From NCBI GenBank assembly GCA_013696365.1, contig JACCYS010000163.1, positions 1 through 6,635 on the forward strand: 6,635 nucleotides of DNA, read 5' to 3'. The notes beneath the pieces are model-generated. The model did no database searches. It was not told the origin of the DNA and saw only the letters and a program-made list of their open reading frames with translations. Shown in pieces: positions 1 through 5,721 of the stretch. Made by a program: the position numbers and the translations under genes. Numbering within the stretch: the first letter of the stretch is position 1; each line of letters opens with the position of its first letter. This stretch comes from Nocardioidaceae bacterium. Lineage in GTDB: Bacteria; Actinomycetota; Actinomycetes; Propionibacteriales; Nocardioidaceae.

Positions 1-1
1 G

Positions 2-190
2 CCGACATACATCTCCAAACCGCGCGCCACCCGCAGCGTGCGCACCGTCGACCTCGGTGGGCCAGGAGCATGGACCTCGGGTCGGCTCACCGCCGAGCAG
101 TCGCAGCAGGTGCGCGAGGCCGAGACCGCGCAGGCGGGGGCTGCCCAGGCGGGGCGCGAGGTTGAGCCTGCCCGTGCGGTCGGAGACTGA
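2..190 (+). CDS. C-terminal end of an unrecognised protein (5' truncated)
   Basis: An open frame enters from the left edge in the second base register and closes with TGA at 188-190, giving 62 visible residues. It begins PTYISKPRATRSVRTVDL and ends EVEPARAVGD. Nearly all third codon positions are G or C, as in the real genes of this window, which supports it as the coding frame here. The visible part goes from a short basic segment with a few hydrophobic residues to a hydrophilic tail rich in Ala, Gln, Glu and Arg (QQVREAETAQAGAAQAGREV region), probably helical or disordered. No domain or motif is recognisable and I do not assign a function. It lies on the same strand as the tRNA gene, 49 bases upstream of it. 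The start and most of the protein are outside the window. Confidence 0.55.
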   Translation, partial: PTYISKPRATRSVRTVDLGGPGAWTSGRLTAEQSQQVREAETAQAGAAQAGREVEPARAVGD

Positions 191-202
191 CCGCACGGCT
201 GA

Positions 203-208
203 TATTCT
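203..208 (+). promoter_or_regulatory. Probable -10 element of the tRNA-Ala gene
   Basis: TATTCT fits the actinobacterial TANNNT -10 consensus and lies in a short AT-richer patch after the upstream stop codon. It would place the transcription start near base 215, about 25 bases before the mature tRNA, a normal 5' leader for RNase P removal. The hexamer 17 bases upstream (TCGGAG, 180-185) is a poor -35, so only the -10 is supported. Confidence 0.4.
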
Positions 209-239
209 CCACGCCGGTTGGGAGTCACCCGCCGATTCT

Positions 240-315
<76 letters not shown>

Positions 316-324
316 CAGTGACAG

Positions 325-2031
325 CTAGATCCAGCGGTCCAGCCACATCCGCTGCTGCCAGTCCGTCTCAGGGATCAGTTGGTCTGTCCAGATCGGCCAG
401 AAGAAGATCGCGGCGGCGATCGCAGCGAGCAGCACGATGCCGATCACCGACACGCCAGCCGAACGCCGAAGGCGGGAGGCGTCGACGCGCCCCAGCAGCA
501 AGCCCAGCAGCAAGGCCAGAGCGATGCACGTGAATGGGATAACCACCACCGCATAGAAGGAGAAGATCGACCGCTCGTCGAAGCGAAACCACGGCAACCA
601 GGTTGCCGCGACCCCGACGAGCGGTACGCCGAAGCGCCAGTCTCGGCGCGCCCACCACATCCAGACCGACGCCAGCAACGCCAGCGCCCCCGCCCACCAG
701 ACCACCGGATTGCCCAGCGCCAGCACCTGCCGCAGACAGGTGCCGTCGCCATCCGCGGTGCACCCCCGCTTGCCGGCCGGCACGTCGCCTTGCAGGTCGA
801 TGCCGACCGGCCGGTTCAGCAACAGCCAGCCGCGTGGGTCGGACTCATACGGGTGCGGGTCGTCACGGGTCGTCCGGACGACGTCCACGGTGTGGAAGCG
901 CCACACCTGTTCGTGATAGTTCCATAGGTCGCGCAGCGCCTGCGATGTTTCACCAGCCACGCTCGCCGGCTCAGCGCTTGCGTACGAACCCCACTGGTAC
1001 GGCTCGGCGTACGCGTCGGCCATCAGGTCGTGATGCACCAACCACCCGCTCCAGGTGGCGACATACACCACGAACGCGACACCGACCAACGAGACGAGCG
1101 CCGGCACCGCGTCCACGACCGCCGCCCGCAGCCAGGCCCACGAGACCCCGATCGCCCGCCGCGCGCCGGCATCCCAGGCCCAGGTGAGCAACCCGAACGC
1201 GGCGAGCACGACGATGCCGTTCCACTTCGTTCCGACCGCCAAACCGAAGCACACCCCAGCGGCCAGTCGCCACGGTCGCAGCAGCATCCCGCGGACAGGA
1301 CCGAAGCCGGATGGCGGCAGGTCAGCAGCCGACGCGGATCGCTGTTGCAGGCGCAACAGTCGCTGCCGACCCCAGTCACGGTCGGCAAGCAGACATGCCG
1401 GCGCGCACACCAGCCAAAACGCCAAGAACCCGTCCAGCAGTGCGGTACGGGACATCACCAGGTGCAGCCCGTCCAGGCCAAGAAGCAGGCCTGCGAGGCA
1501 CCCCACCAGGGTCGAACCGGACAGTCGGCGAACGGCGCGACACAGCACCAGGACGGTCAACGCCCCGGTGACCGCGGCGGCGACCCGCCAGCCGAACGGG
1601 TCCATCCCGAAGAGCCGGATGCCGACAGCGATCATCCACTTGCCGACCTCCGGGTGCACTATCTGCGCCGGCCCGTCGGCGAGCAGCCCGGTCAACTGGC
1701 CGGCATTGATCTGCTTGTCGGCCTTGTCGACATAGTTGCGGACGTAGCCGAACTGCTCCAGCGACCAGGCGTCCTTGGCGTAGTAGGTCTCGTCGAAGGT
1801 GATCTCGTCGGGCTGGCCCAACCCCCACAGGCGCAGCAGCAGCGCAACGGCAGCGACCGCCAACGGGCCGAGCCAGCCAGCCCGGCGCGACGAGCGGGCA
1901 ACCAGTGGCGTGAAGCGCGCGGACACTGTCGGGTACGGGTGGCCGGTGGCGGTGCGGCCCAACGGTGTGCGCCCCAATGGTGTGTCGCGGGCTGCGACGT
2001 CCACAGCCGTCGATCCCCGCCTCCCCGTCAC
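325..2031 (-). CDS. pmt: Protein O-mannosyltransferase (GT39/PMT family), polytopic membrane enzyme
   Basis: The enzyme transfers mannose from polyprenyl-phosphate mannose to Ser/Thr of secreted proteins at the outer face of the membrane (family knowledge; Rv1002c in M. tuberculosis). With the GTG at 2031 the protein is 568 residues, a little longer than the ~500 of the mycobacterial enzyme. The PMT signature is clear: after a first membrane segment (about 53-71) comes QPDEITFDETYYAKDAWSL, with the acidic pair D80-E81 expected in the catalytic first external loop, then HPEVGKW from His126. Roughly ten further hydrophobic segments follow, and the C-terminal part carries FDERSIFSFYAVVVIPF, typical of the C-terminal four-TM region. 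The open frame extends upstream to 2280, but that part overlaps rsmI. I chose GTG 2031 because TACCCT lies exactly six bases before it, the geometry of a leaderless start; ATG at 2070 (581 residues) is the alternative. The N-terminal ~50 residues are unconserved and include a duplicated TPLGR motif. Confidence 0.9.
   Translation of the reverse strand: MTGRRGSTAVDVAARDTPLGRTPLGRTATGHPYPTVSARFTPLVARSSRRAGWLGPLAVAAVALLLRLWGLGQPDEITFDETYYAKDAWSLEQFGYVRNYVDKADKQINAGQLTGLLADGPAQIVHPEVGKWMIAVGIRLFGMDPFGWRVAAAVTGALTVLVLCRAVRRLSGSTLVGCLAGLLLGLDGLHLVMSRTALLDGFLAFWLVCAPACLLADRDWGRQRLLRLQQRSASAADLPPSGFGPVRGMLLRPWRLAAGVCFGLAVGTKWNGIVVLAAFGLLTWAWDAGARRAIGVSWAWLRAAVVDAVPALVSLVGVAFVVYVATWSGWLVHHDLMADAYAEPYQWGSYASAEPASVAGETSQALRDLWNYHEQVWRFHTVDVVRTTRDDPHPYESDPRGWLLLNRPVGIDLQGDVPAGKRGCTADGDGTCLRQVLALGNPVVWWAGALALLASVWMWWARRDWRFGVPLVGVAATWLPWFRFDERSIFSFYAVVVIPFTCIALALLLGLLLGRVDASRLRRSAGVSVIGIVLLAAIAAAIFFWPIWTDQLIPETDWQQRMWLDRWI
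1952..1981. repeat. Imperfect 15-bp tandem duplication in the 5' end of pmt
   Basis: Units 1952-1966 (GTGCGGCCCAACGGT) and 1967-1981 (GTGCGCCCCAATGGT) match at 13 of 15 positions. On the minus strand this encodes the repeated pentapeptide TPLGR in the hydrophilic N-terminal tail of Pmt, before the first membrane segment. The in-frame unit could vary in copy number without breaking the gene. Confidence 0.7.
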
Positions 2032-2037
2032 GACACG

Positions 2038-2043
2038 AGGGTA
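2038..2043 (-). promoter_or_regulatory. Candidate -10 element for a leaderless pmt transcript
   Basis: On the minus strand TACCCT (TANNNT type) is followed by six bases and then the GTG at 2031, placing the predicted transcription start on the G of the start codon. A weak -35 (CTGCCG, 2067-2062) lies 18 bases upstream of the -10. There is no Shine-Dalgarno-like sequence before this GTG, which agrees with a leaderless message. Confidence 0.4.
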
Positions 2044-2046
2044 GGT

Positions 2047-2081
2047 GTCACCGCACCGGTGCGGCAGCATGGTGCGGTGAC
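2047..2081. repeat. Nested palindrome and inverted repeat between pmt and rsmI
   Basis: GTCACCGCACC (2047-2057) and GGTGCGGTGAC (2071-2081) are exact reverse complements over 11 bp, separated by 13 bases. Within this, CCGCACCGGTGCGG (2051-2064) is a perfect 14-bp palindrome. The heptamer GGTGCGG is therefore present as two direct copies (2058-2064 and 2071-2077) plus one inverted copy (2051-2057). The block fills the short space between the two divergent start codons, overlapping the putative promoter elements of both genes and the rsmI start codon. It could be an operator or, in a longer rsmI transcript, a hairpin covering the start. High GC makes such matches easier by chance, so function is inferred only. 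Confidence 0.6.
2065..2070 (+). promoter_or_regulatory. Possible weak -10 element for leaderless rsmI
   Basis: CAGCAT has the key A at position 2 and T at position 6 of a TANNNT box and lies exactly six bases before the GTG at 2077, mirroring the arrangement on the pmt side. It lacks the initial T, and no clear -35 is seen at 17-18 bases. No Shine-Dalgarno sequence precedes the start, which favours a leaderless message. Confidence 0.25.
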
Positions 2082-2910
2082 CGAGACCGCAGGGCAGCTT
2101 GTCCTCGCCGCCACTCCCATCGGCCACCGCGGTGACGCGCCACCGCGGCTGGCCGCCGAGTTGAGCGCGGCCGACGTCGTCGCAGCCGAGGACACCAGGC
2201 GCTTGCGCCGCCTCACCGCGGGGTTGGGCATCGAGCTTGGCGGTCGGGTCGTGTCCTACTTCGAGGGCAACGAGCGGCAACGTACGCCCGACCTGCTGGC
2301 GGCGATGCAGGCCGGCTCGCGGGTGGTGCTGGTCACCGACGCCGGCATGCCAAGCGTCTCCGACCCCGGGTTTCGGTTGGTGACCGCGGCGATCGACGCC
2401 GGCATCCGGGTGAGCGCCGTCCCCGGTCCGTCCGCGGTGCTGACCGCATTGGCGGTGTCCGGGTTGCCGGTCGACCGCTTCTGTTTCGAGGGGTTCCTGC
2501 CGCGCAAGGCGGGTGAGCGCAGCCGGCAGCTAGCCGCGCTGGCAGCCGAGTCGCGGACCTTGGTGTTCTTTGAGGCCCCGCACCGTACCGCCGCGACCCT
2601 TACGGCGATGGCCGACGCGTTCGGCGCCGACCGCCCGGCGGCGGTGTGTCGCGAGCTCACCAAGACCCATGAGGAGGTGCGCCGGGGTCGGCTGGCCGAC
2701 CTGGTCGACTGGGCGAGTGCGGGAGTGCGCGGCGAGGTCACCCTGGTGGTGGGCGGCGCTGCGGCGGTCCCAGCCCCGCGCGCCAACGAGCTGGTGGCAG
2801 CGGTCGCAGCCGCACAGGCAACGGGCAGCAGCCGTCGAGATGCGATTGCCGAGGTGGCGCGCCGTACGGGGGTGCGCAGGAACGACGTGTACGCCGCAGT
2901 GCACGGCTGA
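2077..2910 (+). CDS. rsmI: 16S rRNA (cytidine1402-2'-O)-methyltransferase
   Basis: RsmI uses S-adenosylmethionine to methylate the ribose of C1402 in the 16S rRNA decoding centre, a cytoplasmic modification that supports decoding fidelity. The 277-residue protein has the usual length and all family blocks: LAATPIGH near 10-17, AAEDTRRLRRL at 36-46, SYFEGNE at 60-66, VTDAGMPSVSDPGFRLV at 86-102 (SAM-binding Gly/Pro-rich loop), VPGPSAVLTALAVSGLP at 115-131, FEGFLPRK at 137-144, FFEAPHR at 164-170, and RELTKTHEEVRRG further on. A C-terminal RsmI-type HTH region (SSRRDAIAEVARRTGVRRNDVY) closes it. GTG 2077 was chosen because VTETAGQLVLAATPIG aligns with the normal N terminus; the frame is open far upstream, but that is antisense to pmt. 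His17 and Gly64 replace the Asn and His common in the family. It is divergent from pmt, and the metG promoter overlaps its stop. Confidence 0.95.
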   Translation: MTETAGQLVLAATPIGHRGDAPPRLAAELSAADVVAAEDTRRLRRLTAGLGIELGGRVVSYFEGNERQRTPDLLAAMQAGSRVVLVTDAGMPSVSDPGFRLVTAAIDAGIRVSAVPGPSAVLTALAVSGLPVDRFCFEGFLPRKAGERSRQLAALAAESRTLVFFEAPHRTAATLTAMADAFGADRPAAVCRELTKTHEEVRRGRLADLVDWASAGVRGEVTLVVGGAAAVPAPRANELVAAVAAAQATGSSRRDAIAEVARRTGVRRNDVYAAVHG

Positions 2911-2935
2911 CCGATGCACGCGGCACAACTAGGAT
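2907..2935 (+). promoter_or_regulatory. Promoter of metG (-35 CTGACC, 17-bp spacer, -10 TAGGAT)
   Basis: CTGACC (2907-2912, four of six matches to TTGACA) is separated by exactly 17 bases from TAGGAT (2930-2935, TANNNT). Seven bases after the -10 comes the metG GTG at 2943, so the transcript is predicted to be leaderless or to carry only a base or so of leader. The -35 overlaps the rsmI stop codon. No ribosome binding site is present upstream of the start, as expected for this arrangement. Confidence 0.6.
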
Positions 2936-2942
2936 CGCCCGC

Positions 2943-4532
2943 GTGAACGAGCAGGACGACACGACCTTTTACATCACCACCCCGATCTATTACGTGACCG
3001 CTGCCCCGTCGATAGGCAATGCCTACACCACGGTGGCAGCGGACATGCTGGCTCGCTGGCACCGTCAACGAGGTGAGTCGACCTGGTTTCTCACCGGCAC
3101 CGACGAGCACGGCCAAAAGGTCCTGGAGGCGGCCAGCGAGCACGGGGCTAGCCCGCAGGAGTGGACCGACAAGCTGGTGGCTGAGGAGTGGCAGCCCGTC
3201 CTGGACGTCGTCGACATCAGCAACGACGACTTCATCCGCACCACCGAGAAGCGGCACACCGACCGGGTGCGGGAGTTCTGGCAGACGCTGTACGACAACG
3301 GTCACGTCTACCAGGGCACGTACGAGGGTCCCTACTGCGTGGCGTGTGAGGAGTTCAAGCTGCCGGCCGAGTTGCTGCCCGACCCGGCCGGTGACGCCGC
3401 TGTCAAGCTGTGCCCGATCCACGAGCGGCCCGTTCAGCAGCTGAGTGAGTCCAACTACTTCTTCCGGCTGTCGGCCTTCGGTGACCGGCTGCTCGAGCTG
3501 TACGACAGGCGACCGGACTTCGTCGGCCCCACGAGTGCCCGCAACGAGGTGGTGGCGTTCGTCAAGCAGGGGCTGCAGGACCTCTCGGTGACCCGATCCA
3601 CCTTCGACTGGGGCATCGGCGTGCCCTGGGACGAGTCGCACGTGCTGTACGTGTGGATCGACGCGCTGCTCAACTACGTCACCGCGGCCGGCTACGGCAC
3701 CGAGCCGGACCGGTTCGAGCGGTTGTGGCCGGCGGTGCACCTGGTGGGCAAGGACATCGTGCGCTTTCACGCGGTCATCTGGCCGGCGATGCTGATGGCT
3801 GCCGAGGTGGAGGTGCCCCAGCAGGTCTTCGCGCACGGGTGGCTGCAGGTCGGCGGGCAGAAGATGAGCAAGTCCAAGGCCACCGCGATCCACCCCAGCG
3901 AGATCGTCGACACCTTCGGCTCGGACGCCTATCGCTACTACTTCCTCCGTACGATCGCGTTTGGCTCCGACGGGTCGTTCTCCTGGGAGCACCTGGAGGC
4001 GGTCTACACCTCCGAGCTGGCCAACGGTCTCGGCAACCTGGCGTCGCGGGTGACCGCCATGGTGGCCCGATACTTCGATGGCACGCTGCCGCCCGCTGGG
4101 GCGCTCGGCGCGGGCGAGGAGGGGCTGGTGTCGGCGCTGGCCGATACCGCCGCAACGGCAGATGCTGCCGTCGAGCGACTTGCCCTGAACGAGGCGATCG
4201 GTGCCGTGGAGGGTTTCGTGGGCGTCGTCAACGGCTACATCTCCGAACAGCAGCCGTGGCAGGTCGCCAAGACAGAAAACCGCGACCGGCTCGCGACGAT
4301 CCTGTACGTCGCAGCCGAATCGTTGCGGGCAGTCGCGGTGTTGCACGCCGCGGTGATGCCGCGCACGGCTGCGGCGCTGTGGGACAGTCTCGGTGCCGAG
4401 GCCGGGCTGGGTGCGCTGGCCGATCAACGCTTGGCAGCTGTCGGGGAGTGGGGCCAGCTGCCTGCGGGGTCGCGGTTGACGAAGGGCGCTTCGCTCTTTC
4501 CGCGGCTGGCCGCGACCGAGCCGGGCTCATGA
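2943..4532 (+). CDS. metG: Methionyl-tRNA synthetase
   Basis: Class I aminoacyl-tRNA synthetase that activates methionine with ATP and charges initiator and elongator tRNA-Met in the cytoplasm. The 529 residues cover the catalytic Rossmann fold and the anticodon-binding helical domain, without the extra C-terminal EMAP/OB tRNA-binding domain of E. coli MetG. The N terminus reads FYITTPIYYVTAAPSIGNAY, with the HIGH-motif position occupied by S23-I-G-N26. FLTGTDEHGQK follows, and the zinc knuckle is CVAC (Cys132, Cys135) paired with CPIH (Cys157, His160). Further on are VPWDESHVLYVWIDALLNY, LVGKDIVRFHAVIWPAMLMA and KMSKS at 307-311. The C-terminal part contains SELANGLGNLASRV and NGYISEQQPWQVAK, typical of actinobacterial MetG. 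GTG 2943 is the only sensible start. The stop overlaps the tatD start (ATGA), implying one transcription unit. The histidine-free HIGH motif is the one oddity. Confidence 0.97.
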   Translation: MNEQDDTTFYITTPIYYVTAAPSIGNAYTTVAADMLARWHRQRGESTWFLTGTDEHGQKVLEAASEHGASPQEWTDKLVAEEWQPVLDVVDISNDDFIRTTEKRHTDRVREFWQTLYDNGHVYQGTYEGPYCVACEEFKLPAELLPDPAGDAAVKLCPIHERPVQQLSESNYFFRLSAFGDRLLELYDRRPDFVGPTSARNEVVAFVKQGLQDLSVTRSTFDWGIGVPWDESHVLYVWIDALLNYVTAAGYGTEPDRFERLWPAVHLVGKDIVRFHAVIWPAMLMAAEVEVPQQVFAHGWLQVGGQKMSKSKATAIHPSEIVDTFGSDAYRYYFLRTIAFGSDGSFSWEHLEAVYTSELANGLGNLASRVTAMVARYFDGTLPPAGALGAGEEGLVSALADTAATADAAVERLALNEAIGAVEGFVGVVNGYISEQQPWQVAKTENRDRLATILYVAAESLRAVAVLHAAVMPRTAAALWDSLGAEAGLGALADQRLAAVGEWGQLPAGSRLTKGASLFPRLAATEPGS

Positions 4533-5470
4533 CCACTGGACCCACCCGCGCGCGGGCCGCCACCGAGGAGAAGACCGGCCGGCGGCGCGACCGCACCCGT
4601 CCGCCGGCGCCCGAGCCGCTGCCGCATCCAGTGGTGGACAACCACTGCCACCTGGACATCGCCGACGGGCCAGTCGCGGCCAGTGATGTCGCTGGTCAGG
4701 GTGCTGCCGGCGATGGCTGGTTGGACGTGACCGCCGCCCTCGCCGCGTCCACTGCTGCCGGGGTACCGCGGATCGTGCAGATCGGCTGTGACTTGGCTGG
4801 CGCTCGATGGGCCGTCGACGTCGCAGAGCGGTACGAGCAGATCGTCGCCGGGGTCGCCCTGCACCCCAATGAGGCGCCGCGGCTGGCGGCGCAGGGCGAG
4901 CTCGACATGGCGCTGCGCGAGATCGAGTCTCTTGCCCAGTCGTCACCCCGGGTGCGGGCTGTGGGCGAGACCGGGTTGGACTTCTACCGGACCGCTGAGG
5001 ACGGCCGGGCTTCGCAGGAGGAGTCGTTTCGGGTGCACATCCGCCTGGCGCAGCGGCTGGGCAAGACGCTCGTCATCCACGATCGAGACGCACACGACGA
5101 CATTCTGCGGGTGCTTGACGACGAAGGCACCCCCCCGCGGACGGTGATGCACTGCTTCTCCGGTGACGCCGACTTCGCCCGGCAGTGTCTGGATCGCGGG
5201 TGCTGGCTGAGTTTCGCCGGCACGGTGACCTTCGCCAAGGCAGAGCGCCTGCGAGCGGCGGTGTGGGTTACCCCGCCCGATCGGTTGTTGGTGGAGACCG
5301 ACGCGCCGTACCTCACCCCGGCGCCGTACCGGGGTCGCCCGAACGCGTCCTACCTGGTGCCGCACACCGTTCGTGCCATCGCCGCAGTGCTCGGCCGCGA
5401 CCTCGAGGCCGTCTGTCGCGAGATCGAGTCGGCAACCGACGAGGCGTACGGCGGCGCCTGGTGCAGATGA
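4529..5470 (+). CDS. tatD: TatD-family metal-dependent hydrolase (DNase)
   Basis: TatD proteins are cytoplasmic TIM-barrel, amidohydrolase-like enzymes; characterised members are Mg2+-dependent 3'-5' nucleases acting on DNA and RNA. The 313-residue protein keeps the expected metal ligands: H-x-H at His39/His41 in VVDNHCHLD, Glu147 in VGETGLDFYR, His184 in LVIHDRDAHDD, His208 in VMHCFSGD, and Asp258 in LLVETDAPYLTP. The C-terminal stretch RPNASYLVPHTVRAIA is also family-typical. ATG 4529 overlaps the metG stop by four bases (ATGA), so translation is probably coupled to metG, and no separate promoter is needed. About 34 residues precede the first barrel strand, rich in Arg, Thr and Pro (RRRDRTRPPAPEP); this extension is longer than in E. 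coli TatD and looks disordered. The exact substrate in this organism cannot be read from sequence. Confidence 0.94.
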   Translation: MTTGPTRARAATEEKTGRRRDRTRPPAPEPLPHPVVDNHCHLDIADGPVAASDVAGQGAAGDGWLDVTAALAASTAAGVPRIVQIGCDLAGARWAVDVAERYEQIVAGVALHPNEAPRLAAQGELDMALREIESLAQSSPRVRAVGETGLDFYRTAEDGRASQEESFRVHIRLAQRLGKTLVIHDRDAHDDILRVLDDEGTPPRTVMHCFSGDADFARQCLDRGCWLSFAGTVTFAKAERLRAAVWVTPPDRLLVETDAPYLTPAPYRGRPNASYLVPHTVRAIAAVLGRDLEAVCREIESATDEAYGGAWCR

Positions 5471-5548
5471 CAGTGCGCAAATACTAGAGCGCAAAAGTGA
5501 TGACATTCGGGTCGTAGCGTGTCTCTGGTCACGATGGGCGTGAGATGT
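5471..5548. other. Upstream part of the tatD-rpfB intergenic region
   Basis: This stretch directly follows the tatD stop and is visibly less GC-rich than the genes. No gene is seen. TGCGC (5474-5478) and GCGCA (5489-5493) form a 5-bp inverted repeat, but no T-tract follows on the plus strand, so it is not a convincing terminator for tatD. TCACG (5529-5533) and CGTGA (5539-5543) form a second 5-bp inverted repeat just upstream of the predicted rpfB -35, which could be an activator or repressor half-site pair; this is weak evidence. Confidence 0.4.
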
Positions 5549-5577
5549 TTGGACGCCCGTTACCTTTTCGTTATCGT
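5549..5577 (+). promoter_or_regulatory. Candidate rpfB promoter (-35 TTGGAC, 17-bp spacer, -10 TATCGT)
   Basis: TTGGAC (5549-5554) begins like the TTGACA consensus, is followed by a 17-base spacer and then TATCGT (5572-5577), a TANNNT -10. Transcription would start near 5584, leaving about 142 nt of untranslated leader before the rpfB GTG. The spacer and -10 are overlapped by the GTTACC/GTTATC repeat. Other starts inside the intergenic region cannot be excluded. Confidence 0.5.
5559..5575 (+). promoter_or_regulatory. Direct repeat GTTACC-N5-GTTATC, possible MtrA-like operator
   Basis: GTTACC (5559-5564) and GTTATC (5570-5575) are hexamers repeated with an 11-bp period, one helical turn, the arrangement bound by dimers of OmpR-family response regulators. 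In actinobacteria MtrA recognises direct repeats of GTnAC type and is known to control rpf and other cell-wall hydrolase genes. Here the repeat lies between -35 and -10 and overlaps the -10, a position that suggests repression or modulation. Assignment to MtrA is inference from motif and target. Confidence 0.4.
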
Positions 5578-5644
5578 CGCGCACTGCCCACGGGTGACGA
5601 AGACCCTGAGCAGCCACCATTTGCTCGTTGGCGCCGAATCACGG

Positions 5645-5676
5645 CGCGGACGTCGCACGTAGCACCGCGGACGTCG
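5645..5676 (+). repeat. Exact 11-bp direct repeat with 21-bp period in the rpfB leader
   Basis: CGCGGACGTCG occurs at 5645-5655 and again at 5666-5676. The period of 21 bp is two helical turns, so both copies face the same side of the DNA. Each contains the palindrome GACGTC. The repeat could be a protein site or, in RNA, the two sides of a hairpin. Confidence 0.6.
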
Positions 5677-5717
5677 GTACAGGCTGCTCCCTTTCGCGCC
5701 CGACCCAGCAATCATCT

Positions 5718-5721
5718 GGAG
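5718..5721 (+). promoter_or_regulatory. Ribosome binding site of rpfB
   Basis: GGAG lies four bases before the GTG at 5726 and decides that start; the spacing is slightly short. Unlike pmt, rsmI and metG, rpfB therefore looks like a leadered gene with a Shine-Dalgarno sequence. The first two G bases can pair into the CCAG/CTGG hairpin (5705-5719). Confidence 0.55.

Noticed and set aside
2032..2280. Upstream extension of pmt to the ATG at 2280
   Set aside because: It would be fully antisense to the conserved N terminus of rsmI and encodes no conserved PMT sequence.
2911..2942. T-box or other leader riboswitch for metG
   Set aside because: The promoter leaves essentially no leader before the GTG, and no T-box sequence is present.
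2256..4427. Long minus-strand open frame of about 720 codons opposite rsmI and metG
   Set aside because: It is the antisense shadow of two strongly recognised genes and has no domain of its own.
3653..4528. Long plus-strand open frame running through metG into tatD in the tatD frame
   Set aside because: This part is Arg/Gly/Ala-rich nonsense out of frame with metG, created by high GC; the tatD motifs begin only after 4529.
5474..5496. Intrinsic terminator after tatD (TGCGC/GCGCA stem)
   Set aside because: The stem is only 5 bp and is followed by A bases rather than T bases on the plus strand.
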